This document shows positions 35,413 through 46,238 of a stretch of 64,000 nucleotides of DNA, in pieces. Each line of letters opens with the position of its first letter. Positions within the stretch are counted from its first letter, which is position 1. Source of the DNA: Rhyzopertha dominica (Eukaryota > Arthropoda > Insecta > Coleoptera > Bostrichidae); NCBI GenBank assembly GCA_025024175.1, contig QCXZ01000064.1, positions 47,575,325 to 47,639,324 of the forward strand, in the 5' to 3' direction. The translations under genes were made by a program, and so were the position numbers. The notes below the pieces were generated by a model. That model was not told where the DNA came from. It searched no databases and saw nothing but the letters and a program-made list of their open reading frames with translations.

Positions 35413-35415
35413 CGT

Positions 35416-37380
35416 ACTTTACAAAACGCTTATGCTTGCGTAGGCTTGTTATGAAACAATTCCGCCCTCAAGCATCGGATTGCAATAAGACGAACATCCT
35501 GTAAATGTTTGCATTGTAAAACGACATTTATGAAAATACATATTCTTTAATAAATCAAGCTTTAGAAATATTCAAAATGTTAATGACAAGACAAGAATTA
35601 AAATACATGGCAAAAGCAGGCCAGAAAATAAAGTACGTTGGCCTACTCATTTTCGTAAGGTCCAAGTAACATTGCTGCACTTTACGTGTATCTTGGAATG
35701 GGAAGGTTTGCAGAGTGCACCCAGCCGTTGAATGCCTTCGTTACATGTTTCTGAGTTTGATGTTGGCTTAACTCGGTTGTTTTATTCTTCCTCCTCGTAT
35801 AAGCTGCTTTTTGGAGTTACAACTGCAACTAGCTATTATAATTCTTGTGTCGTACTTAGATTGCTCTTGCGTGGTATAGTGTGTATTTATCATGTTCTCT
35901 TGCTGGGAGCTCTGGATGGAGTGATGGTGCTCTACGGAATGTTTTTGGTTTGTGTGCTTCGTTTTTATTTTTTATGGGAGGTTCCCTACGGTTTGCCGAA
36001 TTTTGTCTGATTTGGCTTGTTTTCGTGTCCTCCTAGTTTTTGTACAATACTACTACTTGTTTCTTACAGTCCTCCGCTCCTTTACTACTTTCATCTGGTT
36101 GGAGTGTTGTTGTGTCCTTGTATTTCATGTGAACTACTATTTTCTAGTGTAGCATTCCTGCTATTACCGCTAGGATTTTGGTGAAGTCTTATAGAATATT
36201 TAAAATAACTTGAACAGTACATCTAACTGTTGATTGCTGAACAGCTAAGATTAATCTTACTCATACTTATGTATACGTTGCCTCCTACTTGTGAGCAAGC
36301 AATACCCAAGAGAGGAACAAGCCTGCTAACAATGGAATGCACTTGATAGAAGTTCTCTGAGCTAATCACATTAAAAGGAGAAAGAAGGTCACGACAATTT
36401 TTTATTAAACAAAATAGGATATAATAAAGAATCTGTGTTGTACTACAAAGAAACTTTACCGGGGAGTGAAAATAACAAAGAAGATTCAGACAATATATAA
36501 GAAAAATAAATGTTACCTTACTTAACAACATGTAGTGATTTTTATTTTTCAAATTGTACCAAATCCAAGGTTAATTCCATACTGTACCAAAATCAAAAGA
36601 ACTTTTCCTTGTAATATTCACAAAATTTATCTGGCATTTGTGTTGTTTAGGGAAGAATTATCTTTAGGTATTAAATACTAAAAAGAGAAACAACAGACCA
36701 CTAAAAACACATTATTAAATAAATTGATTTTCCAAAAAAAATTCATTTAAGTGACCAGTACTTTTTGGAAACAAGCTTCTTAATTCTCTCTTATAACGTA
36801 TTTATTCACTTTAAGATATCTCCACCGATGTGTTCCGGAGTCTGTTTGATGTTTATTGGTAAGCTTTTGTCTAGCTTGGGTAAAGAATATTTACCTATGC
36901 CTGTCAGACTACCCTCGCTCGCTTTATGGTATAGGCTTGTTGCGCTTATTATATGTGGTGCAGACTTTGATTACCGTTAACTTACAAACTGTGAAGAAGA
37001 TTAAGGAATTCTTCATTATATTTTACATGGCATGCTTAACCGGTTGCGGTTTCTCCGCGATTTTTAAGCATCTGATCATTTTGCACTTTCCTCTAGTTAC
37101 TAGTTAACTAGTATCAGGTCAATGTCGAATGGTACCCATGGAGCTGATTACTAACTCTTTACCTCACAATGTAGTCGTACATTAAGATTACTTAGTAGTA
37201 TATTTAAGATGTGGTACTTGTTAGAACGGAGTTTTCCCGGCCACAGTTAGATTGAAAAATTGATCTTTCTAGATAATATAATATTTTCTAGGATAGATCG
37301 TTGTATCTTGAAAACATTGGCAAAAAGTTATAAGTCTGACATTTCGATTACACCTGTAATCTTTATCAAAGATGAAGAAC
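35416..37380. other. no recognisable gene
   Basis: Frames of 92 codons (35732-36010), 109 codons (minus 36552-36223) and 83 codons (36856-37107) are hydrophobic and T-rich on their coding side. I recognise none. The 36765-37107 pair could be a fragment of a membrane protein, but no family signature is visible. Confidence 0.4.
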
Positions 37381-37385
37381 CCCAA

Positions 37386-37441
37386 AATTTGCCTGACACA
37401 AGTTCAAACAAAATTTTGTTTGAATTTGTTTCAGGCAAATT
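37386..37441. repeat. 56-bp spacerless palindrome
   Basis: Two 28-base arms (37386-37413 and 37414-37441) are reverse complements with two mismatches and no spacer, centred on AAAATTTT. It could extrude as a cruciform or be a remnant of a tiny foldback element. Confidence 0.75.
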
Positions 37442-37444
37442 TGC

Positions 37445-38640
37445 TACCTAAACCGATGTGTTAAATCAGCTAAAAATCATGCAGTTTTCTTGAGTTTCCT
37501 CTACAAAGTTTTTTGTTTATATGTTAAAGATTTATTTTTAATATTTTTGCTTCTTTATTGCACGATATTGTTAATAGCTTACATTCTTCCAGTTTATCTT
37601 CGTAGAAAAATATTAATTTGGTTTAAGGTTTTATTATTTTCATTTTCTCATAGTATTAGGTAGGTACTTATATTACAGTTACAGTTGTTTTCAATAACAT
37701 TCATTTGCTCTTTAATAAACTTAATTGTTTTCAGATGATAGATTTGCTTTATATGAAAGAAATTTTTTATACTTCATTTTATTGTAAAATGCTTAAGTTC
37801 GAAACAAGAAAACAGTATATACGCATAACACTGATCCGATGTGATGAAGAGATCTAAGTACCAGTATCCTGCATCACCCCTACATTTGAAGCTGTACATC
37901 CTAGATAAGTAAAACTCAGTTACGGTAAATAATGTAGAGTGAATGGTAGGTAGAAGACAACACTGTCTTGATATTTTAGTTTTGGTACATATGTACGTGT
38001 TTAAAAATACTTGCCATATCAAGTTAAATGTATTAGCACATTTAAATATTTGCAGGTTACCATATAAAATTGAAAGATATGGTAATAGCATAGGACACCA
38101 TTAACTTTCCTTATTGTGTACGTAATTGCTCTTTTAAAAAATAGGATGCCTACCTAGCATTTTACAGTGATTAATTGAAAAAAAAAAGATGGAGACAATG
38201 TTAACCTGATTGTTTCTTACAAATACGGAAAGAGAGTGTGTTCCAGCTGTATTGAGTGAAGTGCTAGGGTGTGCAATTACAAGACTACCCGACGTTATGC
38301 GTACAGCACTTGAAACCCATTTTCAATATCGTCATTAACTAGACAGTGTGCTAGGTTTTCTGGTTGATGTGCTAGACTGTTTAAAAGGTGCTTATTTGGT
38401 GTGGATAAATAATTAAAGGAAAATGGCCAGAAGGGGGACAACATTAACTTACCCCCCTCCCTAAAATACTTTTTTTTTAAATATAGAAAGCTGGATATGT
38501 GCTAGTTGTATTGAGTGGTGCTCTAGGGTATGCTGGCTGTGTATATCCTCCTTATTAATATGTATATTAATTAGGGGGGAGGGGCGTGCCAAGTTTTAAT
38601 AGAGCCTGCGAGAACTGCGTCAGAGCTCAGTCACATACTT
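37445..38640. other. no recognisable gene
   Basis: AT-rich. A G-rich stretch (GGGGGGAGGGGCG) lies near 38573. The 105-codon minus frame 38091-37774 shows no motif. No endonuclease or reverse transcriptase relic of a Penelope-like element was found upstream of the motif at 38659. Confidence 0.45.
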
Positions 38641-38658
38641 GTTCTTGTTGTTTAGGAT

Positions 38659-38692
38659 CTGATGACGCCCTTACAAGAGTGGGCGAAACGTC
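38659..38692 (+). ncRNA. hammerhead-ribozyme-type motif of Penelope-like elements
   Basis: CTGATGA at 38659-38665 is followed by one unpaired base, a GCCC/GGGC stem (38667-38670 with 38681-38684) around a 10-base loop, then GAAA (38685-38688) and CGTC. CTGANGA-stem-GAAA with a self-complementary ACGT is the arrangement of the hammerhead motifs reported in the terminal repeats of Penelope-like retroelements. The extra base after CTGATGA departs from the minimal hammerhead core, so activity is doubtful. No Penelope protein remains nearby. Confidence 0.55.
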
Positions 38693-38694
38693 GA

Positions 38695-39790
38695 CACCAT
38701 TTCCAAAGCCAACGCGATCTAATCCAAAGAGACCAAGATTTAAGTATAGTTGTTGATTGTTCTACATATTTTATTGAGCCCTTCTGCCTATACCGCTGCA
38801 TCTGTCGAACAAACTTTATTTAATTTGCCGTCTGCAACTTTCCTATTCCAAGTAAACGTTCTCCTGCAGAGCAAGCAATTCCAGACATCTCGGCCTGAGC
38901 GTTATAAAACTATTAGTCAAATTGCTTTCTATATTTGATGGCCGGGCGAGCCCTAAACTGTTGCTGCATTCCTCAAGTTGGCTGATGCTGGCGGTCATTA
39001 GCGTCGTCTGCTACATTCCCGATACTTTCTGGGGGCCGCATAAAGCCCTTTTTCCAGGGCCACGTTTGCATGAATTTATGCCGCTGATATATTACTCCTA
39101 ATATTTCACCAGAATAGGTTTTATCGTGAACGCTAATAATACAGGCTGGAGGTTATCGCTTCTGGAGAGGAAATTAGGAAAAAAAAATTGAATAAAGGGC
39201 CGAGGAAGCATGATAAGACATATAATGAAGTGGTGGTGATGCTGGCAGACCAAATTTTGGGATATGCCGAATAGGTTATATCATGTATAAAAGCGCAAAA
39301 CAGTTAACTGACCTCAAATATTATACAAACCACATGCCATTAAAACTTGTTTTTTGGAAATTAGTTCAGCAGAAGTGAGACTTTTATAGTGATCATCTAA
39401 GGGCATCTCATAGTCTTAGGAGCTAGGTTTGAAACAGTGCACATTGTTTGCTTTTCGTAGCTGTTTAGGTACCTAGGTGCTTATCAATATTTACCCAGAA
39501 TTCCTAATATTGCATTAACCCTTGGGTATACCTATAACTATACCAATGTCCTAGAAAGATCGATAGCAAGTAGAATGATCACAAACAAATTTTATATCCT
39601 TCAAAAAAAATCATAAAAAGAGATGGTCACTGTATCTCAACGAAACTGAAAGAGGAGAAGACAAAATAGGTTTAAGGGAAAAGAGAAACCACTTAGTACG
39701 ATATTATAAGCTTATGACCCAAGATGAGCGTCACGTTAAACAATCATACTGAATTCCAGAATTTTTGTTAATAATGTATTCTAGTGTTGC
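38695..39790. other. no recognisable gene
   Basis: A slightly GC-richer patch (38935-39190), then AT-rich DNA. No frame or repeat was identified. Confidence 0.45.
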
Positions 39791-39796
39791 ATCCCT

Positions 39797-40570
39797 GTGT
39801 TTGTGTTGCGGTTTTTATTGTTGTCGTCGTTACAGTGAAGTAGTTCCGTGTATCTAGCCAAGTGTATACAAGAGGTTACACAATTGTGGTACAGAAACTG
39901 CCTATGGTGCACAATGGTTCACGAAATAGATATGTAGTGAAAACGTTGGCCAGCAATAACACATAAATCAGGCAAGAAAAGTAAGAAGTTAATCCGTAAA
40001 TCACACCAGGANAAACATGTGGAAGNTCGGAAGCAGCTTGGAAAAACTGTTCAAGGTCCACGGCCATAATACGATTCAAAAGAATCTCAACACTCATAAA
40101 CGGCTGGGAACAAAATTATCCTTCAGCCAAATACATATCACCCGTACGGCAATAGCGGAACTCTTGGATGGCAGAAAGAGACATACGTGATGATATATTC
40201 AGCTAAAGATGAGAGACAGACCACATAATAATGAAGATCTGGGAACCGAAAAAAAAATAAGACTGTGCTTTACATGGAAAACAACTATAGAGGGGATCAT
40301 TCAGAAGTCAGGGAAGAACAAAGAATAATGGCTAGAAACGACAAGGAGCAAGAAATTAATCAAGCGACTCTGAAATGGACCAATGATGTCAACAGCGCAC
40401 CGAGAAAACATTGAAAGAATTTGAATGTGCCTATATTCCCATTTCGGTGTATTTCCTTAACATGCGCTAGGCAGTCGCATTACTAACAATCAGCATGTAC
40501 AGCCGGCCGGGCGGTACATTCGGGAGTGGCAGAAATGCTGACCGTACGCTGGTTTAATCAATCAATTCCA
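39797..40570 (+). mobile_element. LINE-like repeat, copy B, with ATCAATCAAT end
   Basis: The sequence matches copy A (14046-15105) in inverse orientation over several blocks: the 5' part (39810-39890), the middle AAGCGACTCTGAAATGGACC block (about 40363-40382), and the 3' part from TTCCTTAACATGCGCTAGGCA (about 40450) to GCGTACGCTGG-type sequence and the tetranucleotide end near 40565. It is shorter than copy A through internal deletions. A short plus frame (40328-40400) starting Met-Ala-Arg-Asn-Asp-Lys-Glu may be a coding remnant. Two Ns lie inside. Confidence 0.5.
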
Positions 40571-40701
40571 CTTGTTAGGAAGCTGCGGCTTTTATTGAAT
40601 GTTCAAGTTCCGCTTTAAAAAAGTTTTAGCTTACACTAATGCCACTCCAACTCAACTCATTAACATTCTGCGGGAAATTTAAAAATTAAGATTCATATAT
40701 T

Positions 40702-41256
40702 ATGAAATGCCCTTCCAAGAAATGGTCAAATATTATTGTTAATGAAAAAAATATTGCTAGTTTATTTCGTTTTAAACACGATCAAATAGAAAATAAAGTA
40801 ACGTCCCGTTGCCAAGCACTGAAGCTCTCATATCTAAGCAAAGCAGCTTACTGTTCAAACGCCAATTTGGAGTTTAAAAAGCCCCGTTCGTACTGTACTC
40901 CACTTACATCGACCCTCTCGACTGAAATCCCTGAAATTGGACCGTTTATGTTTTTGATAAAGGGTCAAAAGCGGGACCCGGCTCTTTGTCAATTTCAACG
41001 CCGAAATTTTAATACATTGTTTTTCTATTCTATCGACATAGAGCGCTGGAAGGGATAAGCCTTTGTGTTCCGAGACCTTTTAGCGGAGCACTTTAATTTC
41101 AATTTCTCCGAAGTCAATAAATTGAATTTCCAGAGAACAAACACCGATCTTCAATGGCTACAAGCTATTTTGTTCGTCTCAAGATCAGTTAAACGGGTTT
41201 CTCCGTATGAATATTTAAAAATAATTACTTACGTTCTGGAGCGCACATCGCTGTAG
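40702..41256 (+). CDS. 185-codon frame split by one in-frame TAA, unknown
   Basis: ATG 40702 opens 118 codons to TAA 41056-41058. The same frame continues without another stop for 66 codons to TAG 41254-41256. Such openness is unusual in this AT-rich neighbourhood. The product is basic, with Lys/Arg/Ser/Asn-rich stretches and several Phe. I recognise no domain and see no signal peptide or membrane segment. It could be a decayed gene or transposon ORF with a single nonsense change, or chance. Confidence 0.3.
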
Positions 41257-41986
41257 AATTAATTCATGGCTGTACGTACCTGGAACAAAGGGTGAGTTAG
41301 GGTTGAGCGTTTCTCAAGTAGTGTGTTTTTCATTAAGCTGAGTTTCTTTGAATGGGATGCGAAACGTGGGGGAGAGAGATTTCCGAGATTACTTCTGTAA
41401 TTGGACGTGTATATGACAATAAATCTGCTAATTCGTCCCTACTGCTTTGGGAAGCCAACGCATTTGACACTGAAAGGAAAAGCGTTTGGTTCCTGGTGTG
41501 TTGTATTTGATTAAATTATCCCGGGAGAAAGAAGCTTTATGTCCGATAATCTTCTATGCCAAGTTTAATAGCAACAGTGTACGAAGAAGCATGTCCAACT
41601 GACACCAGATCTTGACACCGTTGCAGATTTTATTTAATGTATCTTTAGATAGATAAAATTTATTGAGAAAATAGTACCGTACCATTTATTCCTTATAACA
41701 TGGTTAGTTAGGTACTCATTATGGAGAATGACTCAGTGTGGGCTTTAGTTTTAAAAATCCTTTATGCAATCGTTCGAAAAAAATAAATAAGGATGTACCT
41801 GAGAAATTTGTCATATATATTTTTATAAGTACTCTGAAATTTTTCCCTAGGTGCCAGATTTGGCATCACCTTGTAAATGAGCACAGATAACTCCAAAGAT
41901 TAGTTGTACTTTCCAGTGACGAAGCAAAAAAAGTTTTAACACTCTTGAGAATTCTAGCTCATCGGCCGATGCTGATAACTATTATA

Positions 41987-43226
41987 CAGGGTGCGCCATC
42001 TCGAGCTTCGGTATAGAAATATTGAATAACTTTGTTATCCATTGTCGATATGACTTGAGAAAAAATAATTTGGAAACGTCATTTCAGTACAATTTTAACC
42101 ATCAATAACTTTACACCTAAGGAAAGCGCCGAAATTGTGACCATGTATTGGGAAAATGGTCGTTCAATTGTGCTTGCTCAACGTGCATACCGTCGAAAAT
42201 ACCGCGATCGTAAAGTGCCTTTTGATAACACCATATGCAATGTGACTAAAAATTTCGNAGAATCGGAGTCTGTGGCAAATCATCAACGCGTTTCAGATCG
42301 TAAAAGACGCTCCAATGAAATTGTTGAAACTGTCAAGCAGAGTGTTTTGAGAAGCCCAAACCTGTTATATCGTCACCGTGCCCATCAGCTAAACATCAAA
42401 GGAACCACTCTTAGGAGGATTTTAAAGGAAGATCTTCACATGTTTCCTTACAAAGTGCAAATAACTCAACGATTATTGCCTAAAAACGAGCCCCGTCGCT
42501 TGGAATACGGAAAAGGCGTGGTTCGAATGGCCCAGGTTGATTCCGAGTTTTGGAATCAAATTTTGTTCACACGGATGAGGCCCATTTCCATCTCTGTGGC
42601 GGAGTGAACAAACAAAATTGTCGATTCTGGGGCACAGGCAATCCTCACATTATCCACAAGAAGCCAGAAAGTCACTCTTTGGGGCGGCGTTAGCGCCAAA
42701 ACCATCATCGGACCATTTTTATTTCGTGGAGACGAAACCGTCGATGGCGACCGTTATCGGTTGATTTTGGTTGGTTTCAAAAAGACGGCGCCCCATGCCA
42801 CACGGCGATCAAAACGATGAACTTTTTGAAGCGAAAGTTCCCCGGCCGTTTGATGTCGAAAGGTGGCGATATTGAGTAAGATCGCAGGATTTGACGCCGC
42901 CGGACTTTTTTTTGTGGGGTTATCTAAAAAGTAAAGTATACGTCAACAAGCCCACGATATTGAAAGCGCTCAAGACCAACATTCGAGCTGAAATAGAGGC
43001 AATATCGCCCGAAATGCTGGCCAAAGTATTGGAAAATTCGAAAAAAAGAGCACAATATTGTGTGGCTCGTAAAGATGGTCATTTGTTGGATGTTGTATTC
43101 TAAGTACAATTGAAACAAATTGTAAAGGACTAAATCAAATAAAAAAAACACGAACAAACATTCACTTTCACTACTTGCCGAAGTTATTCAATATTTCCAT
43201 ACCGAAGCTCGAGATGGTGCACCCGT
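41987..43226 (+). mobile_element. mariner-superfamily DNA transposon with 44-bp terminal inverted repeats
   Basis: The repeats 41989-42032 and 43181-43224 are inverted copies with two mismatches, starting GGGTGCGCCATCTCGAGCTT. A TA precedes CAGGG at 41985-41986, as expected for Tc1/mariner target sites, while the 3' flank is diverged. The transposase inside is on the plus strand and broken. Length is about 1.24 kb, so all parts are represented. Confidence 0.85.
42104..43103 (+). pseudogene. mariner-superfamily transposase, broken by frameshifts
   Basis: The N-terminal half (42104-42580) is an open helix-turn-helix region beginning Asn-Phe-Thr-Pro-Lys-Glu-Ser-Ala-Glu-Ile-Val and containing Gln-Arg-Ala-Tyr-Arg-Arg-Lys-Tyr. 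That is the type found in many arthropod mariner-superfamily transposases. After a one-base shift near 42573, Asp-Glu-Ala-His-Phe carries the first catalytic Asp. After further shifts come Trp-Gly-Gly-Val-Ser (near 42685), Gln-Lys-Asp-Gly-Ala-Pro-Cys-His (second Asp at 42784) and Leu-Thr-Pro-Pro-Asp-Phe-Phe-Leu-Trp-Gly-Tyr-Leu-Lys (third Asp at 42903). The second and third Asp lie about 39 codons apart, unlike the 34 of classical mariner, though an indel lies between them. A single N is near 42258. Confidence 0.8.
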
Positions 43227-43229
43227 TAG

Positions 43230-45590
43230 CTACAGATTCATAAGGGTTGTTCTTCAGTTTTGCATCACATTTTTATTAAGGAAAAAAGTAAGCAGAAATT
43301 GTTAAACAGAAAATTAGATGGCAATCCCATCTGTCGGCATTACACGGACACAAAGCTACCTAACTACCATTATGGGAACGACTTCCAGAAAGAAATGACC
43401 TGTAGTCTGTCAAGTCGGCATGCATCCGCATACATCAGCCTGACAGCAGGCCCCTACGGCACTTCTTTCTGACGGGCAGGGATACATTAAAATACATATG
43501 CTACAATTAGCTTAGTGAGATATATTTAAATCATACTGACTATTTCATCAGTTTTGTAATCGACTGTACTTAAAATGGAAGTATTGAATCTCTGAACCTC
43601 CAAAATTTTATGAGGTGCTGCAAACAGCTGAATCGTATAACAGCCGTATCGTTTGTCCGGAGGGCAACAACATATTGCCAAAAGAGGTATATCAATATAT
43701 TATTTGAAATATTATTGGTATAGTTATATCGATGTTTTATTGATATGTATCGATTAATATACCCTTCCCGGTTGTTTTTTTGCTTGCTTGCCCCCTAGCC
43801 TGCGAGCTGTCGAGGTCCTTGTCTTTATATTTTTGGAAAAAACAGTGTCACTAGTTAAATAGTCACTAAAAATGATCTCTATGATGTTTCGATTACATGC
43901 GTAATTTGTGTCAAGAAAAAACAAAATCTCCACAAGATGTCTGGTACAAAGAGAGAAAAGAAAAATGAAACAGAGGTGCGTATGAATATAGTATGAATAT
44001 AATTCTGAAGAATTTTTTATGAATCTAAGGGTTTTCTTACATAAGGCTTTAAAAAGTTGTTACAAGGATTGTCAGTTGTGTTGAATACCTTAAGGGACAT
44101 TAGTGTTATGGATTTTTGGCAAGCCGTAGAGTTTTGGCACTTTGCAGACAGAAACAATTGAAAATGATTGTTTATCATTCGAAATAATTGAAGCTTTAGT
44201 AAGTACGAGTAGTAAATATGTATTTTTGAAGTATTGTCTCAAGATAATTTTTTATATGTTCCCTAGTCTATTAATTCAGTAAATTAGTATAACCATCCAA
44301 ATCTAAAATTACTATGCTTAGTAACTATGATGAATATATTCGCTTTTAAATCCATAAAAGCTTTTATTTAATGAGACGTAAATACATTAGGTTTTGGCGT
44401 ACATGCATTTCTAATTGCATGGCGTGGAATACCTACATTTATCTTAATCTTTGGAAGCAATATTATTAAAGATTCTAAAGGTGACACTATCTTTAATTTT
44501 AATAACGTAAGTAATTGAAAAATTCGTCGATAAAGTGTAGGTTCGAAATGAACTTGTAAGAATCTCCTTTTTTCTTACCAAAATTTTTGCTTCAACAATA
44601 AAAATATAATTTCCTTTTCGATTTTCCTAAAGAAATAAATATAGGTTACAGTTCAGTTCTTTATGAAGAATGCAAATTTATGAAATCAGACTAGTCTTTA
44701 TACACTCAATATTTAATCAAGTCTTGTTATAAAAAGTAGCCCGTAGTCGAAGAAGAATTAAAAAAAAACGACAAAGCGAAATGTGTGTGTCCGATTCTTC
44801 CATTCGTTCCCAATCCGATATATCAGAGTTTGTATGCTACTAAGTAAACAAGAGTACCCTGTTCAACCCCTCACAAAATTGAATATCAAGAGACAGGTCG
44901 TGTGTGAACAATTCCGATGTATTCCGTCCCAATACATTCGTCAGATTATGTGTTTCCTGTTCTCTCTCCTTACAAATTATTATTTATCTTACAACGAATA
45001 AAATTAACATAATTAGTATTATAACGCGAACAGAGTAATCTCCTTTGCAGTCAGTGTCCTTGAAACAAAGTTCTCTCTGCAGCCCAATACGAACAACTTC
45101 ATCCTCCATCAGATAAGACCCATAAATTACTAAATTTTAAAACTGCCCCTTAGTCTAATTGCTCGTTCCACCCGAAATTATCATTCTGGCCCAGCGATAG
45201 ATTATCCCAATCTTCTTGACGTTGGCAGCGTACAATTTGCCCCCAAACAACTTATTGCTTCCTTTCATGCCCAACGCAACAGAAGGGTCGGGAGCAGCAG
45301 CACAATTAGTTTAGTGTCTGATTGCGCCCCCTATCTCACACTCCTGTAAACATACACACATAGCAAACACTGGATAATGCTACTCATCACGCAACTTGTT
45401 CGTAGGTGGGGGCAGTAAATATTTCAGTCCTTCAATCTTCCTAATAGCTGAACACACATCTTTAACGAAACATTTCGGGATTAAGTGCAAACGGCTTACT
45501 AGAGAAACACGGTCGCAAACGTAGATTCAAGGAGAGGCAATCTTTAAAGTGCTGATGCAAACCCAGTAGAAGTATCAGCAATTTGTTTGT
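43230..45590. other. no recognisable gene
   Basis: AT-rich. Short frames (43260-43472, 44783-45001) have no known motif. Confidence 0.5.
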
Positions 45591-45598
45591 CTTCTATT

Positions 45599-46230
45599 CA
45601 GTGGCGGCTCGTGACCTTTTAAGTTGGGCAGGCGACACTTTATACTCGTATATAGTATAAGCAATTATAATTATTGTCTTCGATCTTGGAATATGTGTAT
45701 TTTAATGGTCATGCCAATAATTTATTTTTATTCGTATACCACCGCACATTTATTCGTTTTCTGCTCTAAGCGACCTTAAACTTCTCCAAATCGAATGTTA
45801 AACAAAAAATTTAGCAAACTCAAACTATACTAAACTCAAGAACGCTAAAAAAGGAAACGAAACTTGTGAACCAGTACTTCATTTAAATAATAGAGCTCCT
45901 AATCTTATCCGTGTTATAACTGTTCAGAGCATATTGAAAGTTTATATAACATAAAACACATTCCCATGTCACGTCTTCCTATTTTGGTTGTTAACCTTTA
46001 TTTTACTCTGCTTTCAGGGGGTACCCCTATGGGAGAGTATCCTAGTCCTGCTGGGCTGCTTTTACAAATGAAAAGCTCTCAGATTTTTTGATCCTCTTAC
46101 GTCTTCCTATTGCATGATTATTATGATGTTGCATACTGAATAAGACGATAAAAATGTAAAAATCTTACACTTGCAAGTTGCTGCCATCTACCGGTNTGCC
46201 TACCTTGCCTACCCCGAGGAGCCGCCACTG
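45599..46230. mobile_element. non-autonomous hAT-like element (632 bp)
   Basis: The ends CAGTGGCGGCTC and GAGCCGCCACTG are exact inverted complements. They are flanked by CTTCTATT (45591-45598) and CTTTTATT (46231-46238), an 8-bp target duplication with one mismatch. No transposase frame is present. The same 5' end sequence occurs at 55770 and 59660. Confidence 0.8.
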
Positions 46231-46238
46231 CTTTTATT

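Larger units (their letters stand above)
34193..35415 (+). mobile_element. 5'-truncated non-LTR retrotransposon (Jockey/CR1-like)
   Basis: Reverse transcriptase motifs appear in order. Leu-Gly-Pro-Leu-Leu-Tyr-Ile-Ile-Tyr lies near 34305. The catalytic Tyr-Ala-Asp-Asp is at 34379-34390, followed by Thr-Gln-Leu. After a frameshift, Leu-Asn-Ala-Ser-Lys-Ser lies near 34493 and Glu-Asn-Leu-Gly-Val-Leu-Met-Asp near 34608. After another, Asp-Val-Val-Tyr-Gly-Pro (34776) leads into Ile-Gln-Asn-Ser-Cys-Leu-Arg-Leu-Ile-Tyr-Gly and an Arg-Thr-Asp-Val-His-Asn C-terminal region up to 35114. The 3' UTR ends with a hairpin and a (TTA)n tail (listed separately). At least two frameshifts make it inactive. Confidence 0.75.

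Noticed and set aside
35732..36152. Hydrophobic 92- and 66-codon frames that could suggest a membrane protein
   Set aside because: T-rich composition alone gives hydrophobic translations; no family signature. Some wording resembles the LINE-like repeat at 14560-14660, but too weakly to claim.
36765..37107. Possible chemoreceptor-like membrane fragment
   Set aside because: Only hydrophobicity supports it; no conserved motif or splice structure.
38385..38600. G-rich runs (GGGGGGAGGGGCG) as a possible quadruplex or CRISPR-like element
   Set aside because: Too few spaced G-tracts for a clear quadruplex; no regular repeat-spacer pattern anywhere in the window.
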